A stretch of 31,009 nucleotides of DNA from Chara braunii (Eukaryota; Streptophyta; Charophyceae; Charales; Characeae), in assembly GCA_003427395.1 (NCBI GenBank), contig BFEA01000015.1, positions 1,435,711-1,466,719 on the forward strand. The letters run 5' to 3'. Below are positions 1 to 7,640 of the stretch, one piece after another. The notes beneath the pieces were generated by a model. That model was not told the origin of the DNA. It made no database searches and saw nothing but the letters and a program-made list of their open reading frames with translations. Both the position numbers and the translations under genes were made by a program. How positions within the stretch are numbered: position 1 is the first letter of the stretch; every line of letters starts with the position of its first letter.

Positions 1-322
1 CTTCTTCTTCTTCTTCTTCTCATTCCAATTATAGATCTTATCTGATATGATCGGATCTTACCTGATCTTGGCCTGCTCTCTTTCTATTCTCTTCTTCTTC
101 TTCTTCTTCTTCTTCTCATTCCAATTATAGATCTTATCTGATATGGTCGGATCTTACCTGATCGTGGCCTGCTTTCTTTCTATTCTCTTCTTCTTCTTCT
201 TATGATTATTGTTTTTTGTTTTTTTTCTTATTACTGTATTACCATTGTTATTATAATTATCTGGTTCCAATTATACATCTTACTGTATCTGATATGATCG
301 GATCTTATCCGGATCAGATGTT
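1..322. repeat. Tandem repeat, ~96-bp unit with CTT spacers
   Basis: A ~70-bp unit starting CATTCCAATTATAG and ending TTTCTATTCT occurs at 21-90 and again at 117-186, each preceded by a run of CTT triplets, giving a 96-bp period. A third, degraded copy (TTCCAATTATACATCTTAC onward) lies at about 264-322. The two full units differ by a few substitutions. The array is cut by the window start, so its true length is unknown. No coding potential is apparent. Confidence 0.85.
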
Positions 323-874
323 AAGTTGCTGGTGAAATGACATCCACGTGGCAGTCTGGTGTTCCTCGTTTGGAATGGACTGCAACAGTGATCTCATCGT
401 TGACTTTCTTTTTTTTTACTATTGTGTTTTTTGGGGGGATGCTCACGGTGATCGCCGATGTCCTTGCGCGAGTAAGATTGAGAAGACCATCGTCGTGCTA
501 TTTTCCATGATTTATCCGTTATTACGTATTTTCCATTCTTTTCCGTTTTTATTTTCCGCTCTTTTTGTTTTCCCTCTGGTATTTCTCGTTATATTCTCTG
601 TCGAGGTGTTATTTTCCGTTCTTCGTCGCTATTCTTTTCCTTCATTTTCCGTTCTTTTTTTTTTCCCCCCTGGTATTTCCCGTTATATTCTCTGTCGACG
701 TGTTATTTTTTGATGTTTTCCCGTTATTATTTTTCGTTCTTTTTTTTTGTTATTACTGTTTTCCGTTTTTTTGGGGGGGGGAGGATGGGGGGAGGGGGTC
801 CCGGCATTTTCCGTTAAATACTCTGCTGTATATTCCTCGTTTCGCGAGCATCGTGTACGGACGTCTTAGCCTAT
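323..874. other. T-rich low-complexity stretch without a gene
   Basis: This stretch is dominated by T and TTCC-type runs, with repeated phrases such as CCTCTGGTATTTC and CGTTATATTCTCTGTCGA at about 576-605 and 668-698, an internal direct repeat. Its open frames encode Phe/Leu/Val-rich peptides typical of pyrimidine tracts, so I do not call them genes. A G-rich segment at 771-801 has G runs of 9, 6 and 5. Nothing else is recognised. Confidence 0.6.
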
Positions 875-1040
875 GGGCGAGATCCCACTGGCAAAGAAGA
901 TTGGAATAAGTGTCTGAATCTGGACGTCGTTGTGGATACGTGCAAAAGATTGTGATTGATCTGCTTTTCTGCATCTCTGTGTGGAACACGTCCAGATTCA
1001 TACACTGATTCCAATCCTCTTTGCCATTGGGATCTCGCCC
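875..1040. mobile_element. Foldback (MITE-like) element with ~60-bp arms
   Basis: The left arm (875-~935) starts GGGCGAGATCCCACTGGCAA and runs through GAATCTGGACGT. The reverse complement of the right arm (~980-1040) starts GGGCGAGATCCCAATGGCAA and also runs through GAATCTGGACGT. The arms match over about 60 bp with a few mismatches around a ~45-bp loop. There is no transposase, so it would be non-autonomous. I could not define a target-site duplication. Confidence 0.75.
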
Positions 1041-1560
1041 TAATATGTCAACGACCGTTGTTGACCCCTGCAAATGGGACATCGTGCCCGAAAGAAGGCC
1101 CCGCTGTCACGATCGAGGTCAGGTTCAATGTCCCGAAGGAGTCGGCGACGTACTCGCACGAAACAGTCTGTCACAGTCACACACGTTTTTTTTTTTCCCC
1201 CTTTTTTCGTTCTAAAGGGGGGTTGGCGAGGGGGAAGCGAACACACACACCACCTACGCCCACAACCCCCCTCTCCCCTCCCCAACAGCCACCCACCGCC
1301 CAACCCCTTTTATAAAATATTATGTCTTGTGGTTGTCATCGTGTCGCCATAAGGCCCAACGCATGCCCGATCACTAGCGCTGTATCTAGACTGAGATTTG
1401 CCCCAAATACAGATATATTGACCGCGTGTTCTATTATGGGGAAGATCGTGGGCTCATCATTAGTGAAGCTCATGCCAGAGATTCCAATCTGATATGAATT
1501 AAAAGAGGGCTCCAAAAAAAAAAGAAAAAAAAAGAAAGAAGTAAAAGAGGGCCGCATATA
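1041..1560. other. Intergenic stretch with pyrimidine and purine tracts
   Basis: Contains a T/C tract at about 1185-1212, a C-rich segment with CA repeats (1240-1305) and an A/G-rich run at about 1512-1545. Short frames cover it on both strands but overlap one another and show no recognisable domain. I see no gene. Confidence 0.5.
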
Positions 1561-1683
1561 GGGCCTCGCTCCACTACTCTCGAAATGTGCAAAACGAGAG
1601 TGAATTTTCCGCTAGAACAAGGAAAGATACACCTCCATGATTTTTTGTCTTTTGTGCATGTCGCGAGTAGTGCAGCGAGGCCC
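1561..1683 (+). mobile_element. ~123-bp GGGCC-ended foldback element, copy A
   Basis: It begins GGGCCTCGCTCCACTACTCT and ends with the near-complement GAGTAGTGCAGCGAGGCCC, giving terminal inverted repeats of about 34 bp that include AAATGTGCAAAA / TTTTGTGCATGT. The core contains CTAGAACAAGGAAAGATAC and a TTTTTTGTCTTTTGTGCATG block. Related copies are at 1966-2083, 2237-2456 and 16031-16151. ATA flanks both ends, as it does in copy D. No coding capacity; likely a MITE. Confidence 0.75.
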
Positions 1684-1721
1684 ATAGTATAGTTTACCGC
1701 CAGGCTGTTCGCTACAGTTGT

Positions 1722-1942
1722 CATGGATGCACCTGGCTTCTTTTCTGGCTAGAGGTATTATGGATGTACGTGGCCTCTTTTACGGCCACATTACATCGAA
1801 TCAATCTGAGTGTGATGTGATGCGATGATGCCAAACACACTTCGTACTGTTTAGTAGAGCTACCATGGATGCACCTGGCCTCTTTTGCGGTCAACATTAC
1901 GTCAAATAGATCTTAGCGTGATGTGATGTGATGTGATGATGC
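1722..1942 (+). repeat. Degenerate direct repeats of ATGGATGCACCTGGCCTC type
   Basis: ATGGATGYACSTGGCYTCTTTT occurs at about 1723, 1759 and 1865. The last two copies continue through a CGGYCAACATTACRTC-like segment into GTGTGATGTGATG runs, so 1759-1832 and 1865-1942 are diverged direct repeats about 105 bp apart. Function unknown. Confidence 0.6.
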
Positions 1943-1965
1943 CCTAACGATTTGGCAGACAGTGC

Positions 1966-2083
1966 CTGGCTCCACCACTCGCCACATGCACGAAAGACGA
2001 AAGATATGGCACTGTATATTCCCATGTTCTAGGGGAAGATTCATTCTCATTTTGCAGATTTGGTGAGCAGTGGAGCGAAGCCC
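1966..2083 (-). mobile_element. GGGCC-ended foldback element, copy B (opposite orientation)
   Basis: Read on the minus strand this matches copy A: GGGCTTCGCTCCACTGCTCA at the start, CTAGAACATGGGAATATAC in the core, and a CTTTCGTCTTTCGTGCATGT block leading into a degraded terminal repeat (GGCGAGTGGTGGAGCC). Spacing and core order are the same as copy A, with scattered substitutions. Confidence 0.7.
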
Positions 2084-2236
2084 ACACTATGCTATGCGAA
2101 CCAACCAGGTGCGTGGTGCATTCATACATATATATACAACCTTGGATCAGTTCCACACTGCCAGTTCGCGTTCTCTGGATGTTTCTGATACGGCCACATT
2201 CCATTCAGGAACCTCCCACCGTCTTCCCCCAATATA

Positions 2237-2456
2237 GGGCGTTGCTCCAGTACTCTACACATGCACAAAAGACAGAAATCATGGCGGTGTCCTTTGGGAC
2301 ATCCGTTAAAATTGGAATGATACAGAGAAGGGTAATTAGCATGGCCCCTGCGCAAGGATGACACGCATAAATCGAAATCATGGAGGCATATCTTTCCATG
2401 TTCTAGTGAAAGGGTCACTCTCGTTTGCACATTTCGAGAGTAGTAGAAGGAGGCCC
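2237..2456 (-). mobile_element. GGGCC-ended foldback element, copy D, interrupted by a U6 insertion
   Basis: The outer parts (2237-2288 and 2376-2456) together form one element of the family on the minus strand: terminus GGGCCTCCTTCTACTACTCT, core CTAGAACATGGAAAGATATG, then TTTTGTGCATGTGTAGAG. Sequence between 2289 and 2375 is a U6 snRNA copy. Removing it restores the uninterrupted core seen in copies A-C. ATA flanks both ends. Confidence 0.75.
2289..2375 (+). pseudogene. U6 snRNA retrocopy, 3'-truncated, with target-site duplication
   Basis: It matches plant U6 from the 5' end (GTCCTTTGGGACATCCGTTA) through AAAATTGGAATGATACAGAG and the catalytic core, then GCATGGCCCCTGCGCAAGGA and CACGCATAAATCGA. 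The last part of U6, through the U-rich 3' tail, is missing. Three extra bases sit after ACAGAGAAG. GAAATCATGG occurs immediately left (2275-2284) and again at the right junction (2374-2383), as expected for a target-site duplication. The upstream sequence is the host foldback element and I see no plant USE/TATA snRNA promoter, so it is probably a dead retropseudogene. Confidence 0.85.
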
Positions 2457-2499
2457 ATAGTGACTGGCCCATCGAAGAAGCTCGGTCCTGATGCTACCG

Positions 2500-2711
2500 G
2501 CTGACCCCTGGCCGGTATCGCCCACCTTCTGTAGCAGGGATCGCCCACCTGCTGCTGTAGCAGGTATTGCCCACCTGTTGTAGCAGGTATAGCACCTGCT
2601 GGTGGGTGCAGGTCCCGCATGTTCCCTCGTTGCAGCTATTGCCCACCTGCTGTAGCAGGTATAGCACCTGCTGGTGGGTGCAGGTCCCGCATGTTCCGTC
2701 ATTGCTTGAGC
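2500..2711. repeat. 72-bp tandem repeat of GCAGGT/ACCTGC palindromic units
   Basis: A 72-bp unit containing GCCCACCTG, GTAGCAGGTATAGCACCTGC and GTGCAGGTCCCGCATGTTCC is present at about 2569-2640 and 2641-2711 with few differences. Shorter partial copies of GCCCACCT-CTGTAGCAGG precede it from about 2518. Each unit holds small inverted repeats (AGCAGGT...ACCTGCT), so single-stranded forms could fold. No gene is assigned. Confidence 0.8.
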
Positions 2712-3374
2712 ACAGATGTGGATGTGGCTGCTACGGGGTTCCCCGTAATACTATATTGAGAATAAAAAAGGCCCGAAAGGCCGTCCTGTCCAGATTCGAC
2801 GGGTATTTCAATTGGTTGGGCTTGAAGAATTAGCCGTCTTTTAAATAAAAATAACAAGAAAGTCTTACTACTTTCAATCTGGATAGAGCAACAATAGCTG
2901 TGCGTTCCACGTGCGGGGGAACATGGTAGTGTGAGTGTGAGTATGTGAGTACACCCTTAGGGCATTCAGCGACTTCCCTCTGCTTTTTCTTTGGGAAGGA
3001 GAGAGGAAATTGCACTTGTACCCCACTTAAAAGATGGGAATACCCGCTATACCCAGTCACAGCGCAAACTTGCATCTGTACCTGGACCCTATTCAACGTT
3101 GTATAGTACCCAACTTTTCCCCTGTGCGAAGTTGTAGGAGTACCCAGTCCCGCAGGCCCTCTTTGATACACTCTACCATTTTTGCACCTGAATTATCAGA
3201 CACCTGTAAATATGTTCAAACAGTAATCACACCCTTGGAGCCTTTTTTTTTTTTACTACTGTTTATTTGTTTTTGTGTTTTGCATTGATTGACTCGGAGC
3301 TAATTATGACCATTGGGTTCCAGACTACGAAATTGTGCTCATGCCCAGAAACGGGCTGGCGAAATTGCACATTT
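2712..3374. other. Stretch without recognised gene
   Basis: Contains several scattered TACCC/GGGTA words between 3018 and 3150, a GTGAGTGTGAGTATGTGAGT segment near 2930 and a T tract at about 3243-3256. Short frames on both strands overlap and show no domain. Confidence 0.45.
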
Positions 3375-3690
3375 CAGTCTTGGATGGTGGAGCACAAAAG
3401 TGTGCTCACAGTCTTGGATGGTGGACCACAAAAAATTGAGAAAAGGTTAACCGACCCCCCATTTTTCCAAAAAAACACAAAATTTGACCCCGAAACCCTA
3501 ATTTCAGGATCATTCATGGTTACCTAGGGCCGAAAAGTGGGGGTCCCCGTTAACCACTTGTGTATGGTCAATAGTTTCAGTTTCAGTCTTGGTGGGTGGA
3601 CCTTGGATGGTGGTCCCGGAGCGCAAAAGTATGCTCACAGTCTTGGATGGTGGACCACCAAAAATTATGGTCAATGGTTTCAGCCATCGG
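3375..3690 (+). repeat. Short direct repeats CAGTCTTGGATGGTGGACC
   Basis: CAGTCTTGGATGGTGGA or close variants occur at 3375, 3409, 3584 and 3638. Neighbouring phrases are repeated too: GCACAAAAGTGTGCTCACAG (near 3391) and GCGCAAAAGTATGCTCACAG (near 3621), plus GTCAATAGTTTCAG (3568) and GTCAATGGTTTCAG (3671). This indicates a ~100-bp segmental duplication with further internal duplication. No gene. Confidence 0.65.
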
Positions 3691-3929
3691 GTAGTAAGGT
3701 ATATGGCATTGAATGATTTGGCCGGTCCACATCAGTCCCAGGTATGCCCATAACTTCGGCATAATTTGTGCATTTGGGTAGTTGGTTATAAGTTATAACC
3801 TACAATTGTTGCGTACCAACCTGGGTCCATCTCAGTCCGCAGGCTGGGCGAGCAAATAATTTTGACAGGCCTGTTTGCTAGGTGCAAATTGGCGCTGGGA
3901 TTGGGTATAGCGGGCGGGTATTCAGGTCT

Positions 3930-4168
3930 TTAAAGCACCAGTACATGCCAGCTATAGGCCGTGGGCCCCTTTCGGAGGCCGCCCGCCGCTGATTCATTTT
4001 ATCTAAACCACTGCAGTACGCCCTAGAGTCGTGCCCATTAACGCGCCGCGCCACAATTGTAGGAAACGTACGGGCTACTACAGGAGCGCCCAAATTCATC
4101 CAACTAGAAATGTTTCTACTCTATTTTTTTGCCGCGGCCGATAGCTGGGCCATGTACTGGTGGTTTAA
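3930..4168 (+). mobile_element. TTAA-bounded foldback element, subfamily A
   Basis: Begins TTAAAGCACCAGTACATGCC then AGCTATAGGCCGTGGGC, and ends CCGCGGCCGATAGCTGGGCC then ATGTACTGGTGGTTTAA. The terminal inverted repeats are therefore ~37 bp, starting and ending in TTAA. The interior carries GCGCCGCGCCACAATTGTAG and CAAATTCATCCAACTAGAAA, shared with the copies at 5297 and 12869. It is 239 bp with no coding capacity. TTAA ends resemble the piggyBac-type target preference, but family assignment is inference. Confidence 0.8.
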
Positions 4169-4211
4169 GTGGGGTGCACATGCAATTTTCCAATGGACTA
4201 CTGATTAGATG

Positions 4212-4250
4212 TTAAAGCACCAGTACATGGGCACCTGGGCCCGGGCCTGA
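4212..4250 (+). repeat. Solo end of the TTAA foldback family
   Basis: TTAAAGCACCAGTACATGGG followed by CACCTGGGCCCGGGCC matches the left terminus of the element ending 44 bp upstream. No partner right end is seen before the U2 fragment at 4306, so it looks like a truncated or deleted copy. Confidence 0.5.
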
Positions 4251-4305
4251 CAAATCTGGAAGGACGAAACAAAAAATGCGACCGCTGATCCAATTCATCA
4301 ATGGC

Positions 4306-4345
4306 ATACTACACTCGATCCTAGCCAAAAGACCAAGAAAGGTAT
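4306..4345 (-). pseudogene. U2 snRNA 5' fragment (40 nt)
   Basis: On the minus strand 4345-4306 reads ATACCTTTCTTGGTCTTTTG, then GCTAGGATCGAGTGTAGTAT. This matches the conserved 5' end of U2 snRNA (ATACCTTTCTCGGCCTTTTG...GTGTAGTAT) with a few transitions, and it covers the branch-point recognition segment GTGTAGTA. Similarity stops there. It is a truncated copy next to an A/T homopolymer and cannot encode a working U2. Confidence 0.75.
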
Positions 4346-4490
4346 AATTTTTTTTTTCCCTTTTTAAGGCATTCACACACTACGGCCCATAGAGCTGTCC
4401 TTTTTTATTCTGTTTTTTTAACTTTTTTTTTTTTTTCACTCCTGTGTTTGGGGCAATTTTCAGTCTAGAATTAGTACAGCCATAATGATT

Positions 4491-4560
4491 GGGGCCTACT
4501 AGCTCAGTTGGTACCCCCATGAACTGTTGAAGTAATCCGACTGGTTCCCTCCAGAATATA
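4491..4560 (+). repeat. tRNA-derived SINE-like head
   Basis: TAGCTCAGTTGGTA at about 4500-4513 is a good Pol III A box. It is followed by CCCCCATGAACTGT, which the minus-strand copy at 6961-7031 also contains. A degraded B box (TGGTTCCCTCCA) lies about 30 bp on, and a better B-box match (AGTTCGAATCCC) occurs at 4722-4733. The A/B spacing and absence of acceptor-stem pairing exclude an intact tRNA gene. Confidence 0.55.
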
Positions 4561-5296
4561 AAGGGGCTGTGTCATGAATGGTTGAAAAAAAAAAAAGTAG
4601 TGAAATACAAACATCATGGGCATGGGCCCACCACAGGTAGTCATGAGATAAGGGTGCGCTCCGGTGCAATTCCGCTTTTTTTGTTTTTTTTTCCGTCTTC
4701 TTCATTTTCAGAGTTCGATTCAGTTCGAATCCCAGTGTACTCTAATAAAGTTAAAAACCTTCTCTGGCACACCGACTCGAGAGGCAGGGTCTGCAGACGA
4801 CCTTCTTTGCCCACAGGCCCACAGGGACTGGGCCATATCTGCCTGATTTTTTTTGGGCACAAAATGGTGCAACAGCTGGATACAGCCAGATAACTCGGCC
4901 TTCAGCCGCCTGTTGCTGAGCCCTGGGACATAGCAAGGTTCGCATTGGTACAGGGGCCCGAGGGACGGTCACGACCACAACCACAAAATAGATAAAGGAA
5001 CCTTAGATGACCTCCACTGGTCAACCTTTGGGTTAGATTCGTCGGCGAAAGTCCTATTGATACTCTATACCCTAAGTTCTTTTATGGTATACTTTTTTTT
5101 ATGGCCCCGGTGACACATCTGCCATGCCATATGTGTGCCTCAAAACGGTTGAACGACCAGTACGCGCCGCCTTTCATGGACGATCAGCAGTGGTTAAAGG
5201 ATGAATAGATTTAACCAGCCTTTGTGTTGCTTTCAACTACTGAACTTTCACCGTCTAGGGTGCAGAATTCAACTGCTTCATCTAGCAAACTTTGAC
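4561..5296. other. Stretch without recognised gene
   Basis: Apart from the B-box-like motif at 4722-4733, I see A and T homopolymers (4584-4596, 4676-4693, 5092-5100) and mixed sequence. Frames here are short, overlapping and without motifs. Confidence 0.4.
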
Positions 5297-5456
5297 TTAA
5301 ACCACCAGTACTTCCTACAGCCGCGTAGTGTTAACGCTACACAATTTTAGGAAACGTACGGGCCACTACAGGAGCGCCCAAATTCATCCAACTAGAAACG
5401 TTTCTACTGTATTTTTTTTCCGCGGCCGATAGCTGGGCCAAGTACTGGTGGTTTAA
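5297..5456 (+). mobile_element. TTAA-bounded foldback element, subfamily A, shorter copy
   Basis: Starts TTAAACCACCAGTACTTCC and ends GGCCAAGTACTGGTGGTTTAA. The interior AGGAAACGTACGGGCCACTA, CAAATTCATCCAACTAGAAA and CGTTTCTACTGT segments match the copy at 3930. The left terminal repeat is shorter, as if part of the left third were deleted. It is 160 bp long and non-coding. Confidence 0.8.
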
Positions 5457-5519
5457 AAACACTGCCCCATAACCTCGCTTACTTATTGCATGCCCATACA
5501 TCCAGCTTGCAACGCACAC

Positions 5520-5603
5520 GTTAAACCACCAGTACGTTTGACCCTTCGGGTGCAAACCTGTGTTAAACCATCAGTACTTTTGATCCTCGGGGTGCAAAAC
5601 GTC
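5520..5603 (+). repeat. 42-bp tandem repeat carrying TTAA-element ends
   Basis: A 42-bp unit, GTTAAACCACCAGTAC then a GACCCTTCGGGTGCAAA hairpin-like block, occurs at 5520-5561 and 5562-5603 with several substitutions. Each unit begins with the terminus of the TTAA family, so two left ends lie in tandem without matching right ends. Confidence 0.7.
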
Positions 5604-5990
5604 CTGTGCGCCAAAAAAAAACAAACTGGTGGCTGGCGCCGCCAGCCTTTTCGCTCCGGTAGGCCGACCGCCAAAGGTTGCAGCTGCACGCGTGCTGTGT
5701 TGGAGAAAAATGGCTGCCAAACGGACTTGTGGTTTAACTGGTATATGTTCTTATGGCTCAGTGCACTGGGGGTTAATTGCCGGACCCCCTCCCCCCCCCC
5801 TCCTCTCTGTCAACTTTTCACACATGGGGGCAAAATACACAGTGTGTTGCAATCCAGTCCATTGATAACAAAGAGAAATAGGGTTTTGTATTATTTTTCT
5901 CCCTCTTTTTCTTCCCTTCTTCCCCCCCTTCTCTGCCCGCCCGCCTGCCCGCCCCTTTTTTTGTTCGATTTCAAGAATCGGCTTTTTTAC
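5604..5990. other. No gene; remnant of TTAA family and pyrimidine tract
   Basis: The minus strand at about 5630-5685 has GGCCTACCGGAGCGAAAAGG and GGCGCCAGCC, reminiscent of the interior of the subfamily B elements at 11695 and 15469. From 5780 on the sequence is C/T-rich (C runs at 5787-5800 and 5919-5926) and ends in mixed sequence. Open frames reflect this composition. Confidence 0.4.
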
Positions 5991-6558
5991 TAGGCTACCA
6001 GAGTGGCCCGGGACCTTTGCCTGGCTGGGCCCAAGGAAAAAAAAAAAAAAAAAAAACGTTTTTGAAATGTGACCCTAAGGCAAATGGGGCTCGTTCGACA
6101 CTCCTCGGGCGCGTAAAGTCCCCGAGGAATTGTTCGTTCCACCTATCCTCGGGGATGCAGTCGGAAAAAAAAAAAGTTGAAAACACTCCGAAGGAAATTC
6201 CTTGGGCTCCGAGGATTCCCCAGCCATTTCTTTCTTTTGCCCAAGGGACCTCATGAGGTCCCTTGGGCAAAAGGAATCCGCGTTTCACGGAGAGGAGCGG
6301 GCAAATGGGTAGAGAGACGTTACAACCGAGAATCTGGATCGTGGCGGCACCCTATTGGCTGAAGGCCTGAAACACATTTGTTTTTTTTCTTTCTTTTCTT
6401 GTTTCTTGTCTGACATCGTTCGAAGGAAATGTCCTCGGGCAACGTCCCTGCGGACAGGTGGAACGATCGCAGGAATTTCCTTGAAACCCCCCTCCTTGCA
6501 CAGCCGAACTGCCCTGGTAAACAAGGTAACCCGAGTGGCCCGGCTGGTAGCCCAGCTT
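5991..6558. mobile_element. Possible large foldback element with central perfect palindrome
   Basis: GGCTACCAG near 5993 pairs with CTGGTAGCC near 6543. CGTTCCACCTATCCTCGGGGA (6132-6152) is inverted relative to CCCTGCGGACAGGTGGAACG (6446-6465). GGAAATTCC-type words also occur in both halves. A 40-bp perfect palindrome lies at 6234-6273. The arms are diverged and interrupted by A homopolymers (6036-6055 and 6164-6175), so the element limits are tentative. Confidence 0.4.
6234..6273. repeat. 40-bp perfect palindrome
   Basis: The 20-base half CTTTTGCCCAAGGGACCTCA is followed directly by its exact reverse complement, with no spacer. Such a sequence can extrude as a cruciform or snap back. Related AAGGAAATTCCTTGGGCTCC sequence lies just upstream, suggesting a foldback origin. 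Confidence 0.95.
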
Positions 6559-6960
6559 TATTTATTTATTAATCATAATGGTGGGAAAAAAATAGGCTCC
6601 AGCGTTCCTGACATTGTGTCATCTTGAATCTTCTTATGCAGAACACTTGCCAATATTTGGTGGTCATTGACTCATTGTATTGAGGCATTTAAAGAATTAT
6701 GGACGTTTGACCTTCTATGTACTAGACAGCCGCCCCTAAAAAATCTCCGCATATCTGTTATGTACATTATGTTGCGAGTAGCCAGGCTCACCGTATGGGG
6801 ATACTCCCCAATGGGCCCCAAACAGTCATCTAGAGAAGGGCTGCTGCATTTGAATTTCAAATGCACCACCCTTGTATACGGGCATGTCGGCAGGTTGCAT
6901 GGGGGCGTAACCCTCTCAAAGTTGGTTTGAAGGCCATCATGATGCTCAGAGAATGAATGG
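6559..6960. other. No gene; possible body of the adjacent SINE
   Basis: No motif-bearing frame. Because the tRNA-like head at 6961-7031 reads leftward, this stretch could include that element's body (for example the inverted word CATTTGAATTTCAAATG at 6846-6862), but no tail or target-site duplication marks a boundary. Confidence 0.35.
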
Positions 6961-7031
6961 GTTTCATCTGGATTCGAACTGGGGTCAGTCTTCAGACAGT
7001 TCATGGGTGTACCAACTGAGCTACCGTGCCC
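6961..7031 (-). repeat. tRNA-derived SINE head (A and B boxes)
   Basis: On the minus strand from 7031: GGGCACGGTAGCTCAGTTGG TA (A box), then CACCCATGAACTGTCTGAAG, then CCCAGTTCGAATCC (B box) at about 6969-6982. A/B order and spacing are tRNA-like over 71 nt, but the 3' end (AGATGAAAC) does not pair with GGGCACG. It is therefore a tRNA-derived retroposon head and not a functional tRNA. The piece at 4491 shares the same anticodon-arm-like sequence. Confidence 0.65.
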
Positions 7032-7177
7032 GGTCAATATAGCCTTGTCAGGGGAAATTTTCTATCCAGATGCAGCGCTAATGGCCGGGCGTTCTATCCG
7101 GGTGAAAGACGGGGCCTGTTTGCAGAGAATGAACATTTTGTTCAACGTTGAATGCCATGAAAAGACACGAAAAGTCT

Positions 7178-7281
7178 GTCCTTGACGACATTTGTTAAAA
7201 TTGGAACGATACAGAGAAGATAGATTAGCATGGCCCCTGCACAAGGATGACACACATGAAATTGAGAAATAGTCCCAATTT
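7178..7281 (+). pseudogene. Nearly full-length U6 snRNA retrocopy
   Basis: Plant U6 similarity runs from GTCCTTGACGACATTTGTTA through AAAATTGGAACGATACAGAG, GCATGGCCCCTGCACAAGGA and TTGAGAAATAGTCCCAATTT, so both ends are represented. Lesions include a 2-nt insertion after ACAGAGAAGAT and a damaged 5' stem-loop. AAGACACGAAAAGT at 7162-7175 and AAGAAACGAAAAGT at 7295-7308 (13 of 14 identical) flank it, consistent with retroposition and target-site duplication. No snRNA promoter elements were recognised upstream. Confidence 0.85.
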
Positions 7282-7388
7282 CTTAGAAAAGAAAAAGAAA
7301 CGAAAAGTGTCCAGATAGGGTCCCCTCGGAAGCCCCATTGCTGCTGTGCAACTGTAGTACCGGAGACCTTGAAAAAAGAGCACTTCTC

Positions 7389-7530
7389 TTAAGCCGCCAC
7401 TGCACGCCCCCCAGCTTAAAGTTTGGAAGATTTCTTTCACATCTACTCCCAAAATTTTGGAGTCTTGGGGCTTCCGGACCATAATGGCTGGCTGTGCCAG
7501 CCAAAAAGAAGAGAAGTGCACTGCTGGTGG
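7389..7530 (+). mobile_element. Degenerate TTAA-family foldback element
   Basis: Left end TTAAGCCGCCACTGCACG and right end GTGCACTGCTGGTGG are inverted repeats related to ACCACCAGTAC. The interior GGGGCTTCCGGACCATAATG plus GCTGTGCCAGCCAAAAAGAA parallels subfamily B interiors at 11695 and 15469. Divergence is high, so the limits are approximate. Confidence 0.5.
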
Positions 7531-7591
7531 GGTCAGGTAAAGCTTGGTGCACAGTACGGCGCCGCCAGGCCCAGGTGTTCCAGGTGGTTTG

Positions 7592-7640
7592 GACCCCGAC
7601 GATGCTGTACTGTGCTTTTGACCCCGACGATGCTGGTGCC
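7592..7640 (+). repeat. Short direct repeat GACCCCGACGATGCTG
   Basis: GACCCCGACGATGCTG occurs at 7592 and again at 7620, a 28-bp period. No function is inferred. Confidence 0.7.

Noticed and set aside
348-909. Overlapping 114-121-codon frames rich in Phe, Leu and Val
   Set aside because: They lie in a pyrimidine-rich tract. The peptides mirror base composition, overlap each other in different frames and show no domain.
2289-2375. U6 copy as a functional snRNA gene
   Set aside because: It has an insertion after the ACAGAGA box, a missing 3' end, and its upstream sequence is MITE without USE or TATA elements.
5520-5603. CRISPR-like repeat array
   Set aside because: Only two directly abutting units without spacers, in eukaryotic DNA, and they contain transposon ends.
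6961-7031. Functional tRNA gene on the minus strand
   Set aside because: A and B boxes are present, but the acceptor stem does not pair and a second copy at 4491 is degraded. It is a SINE head.
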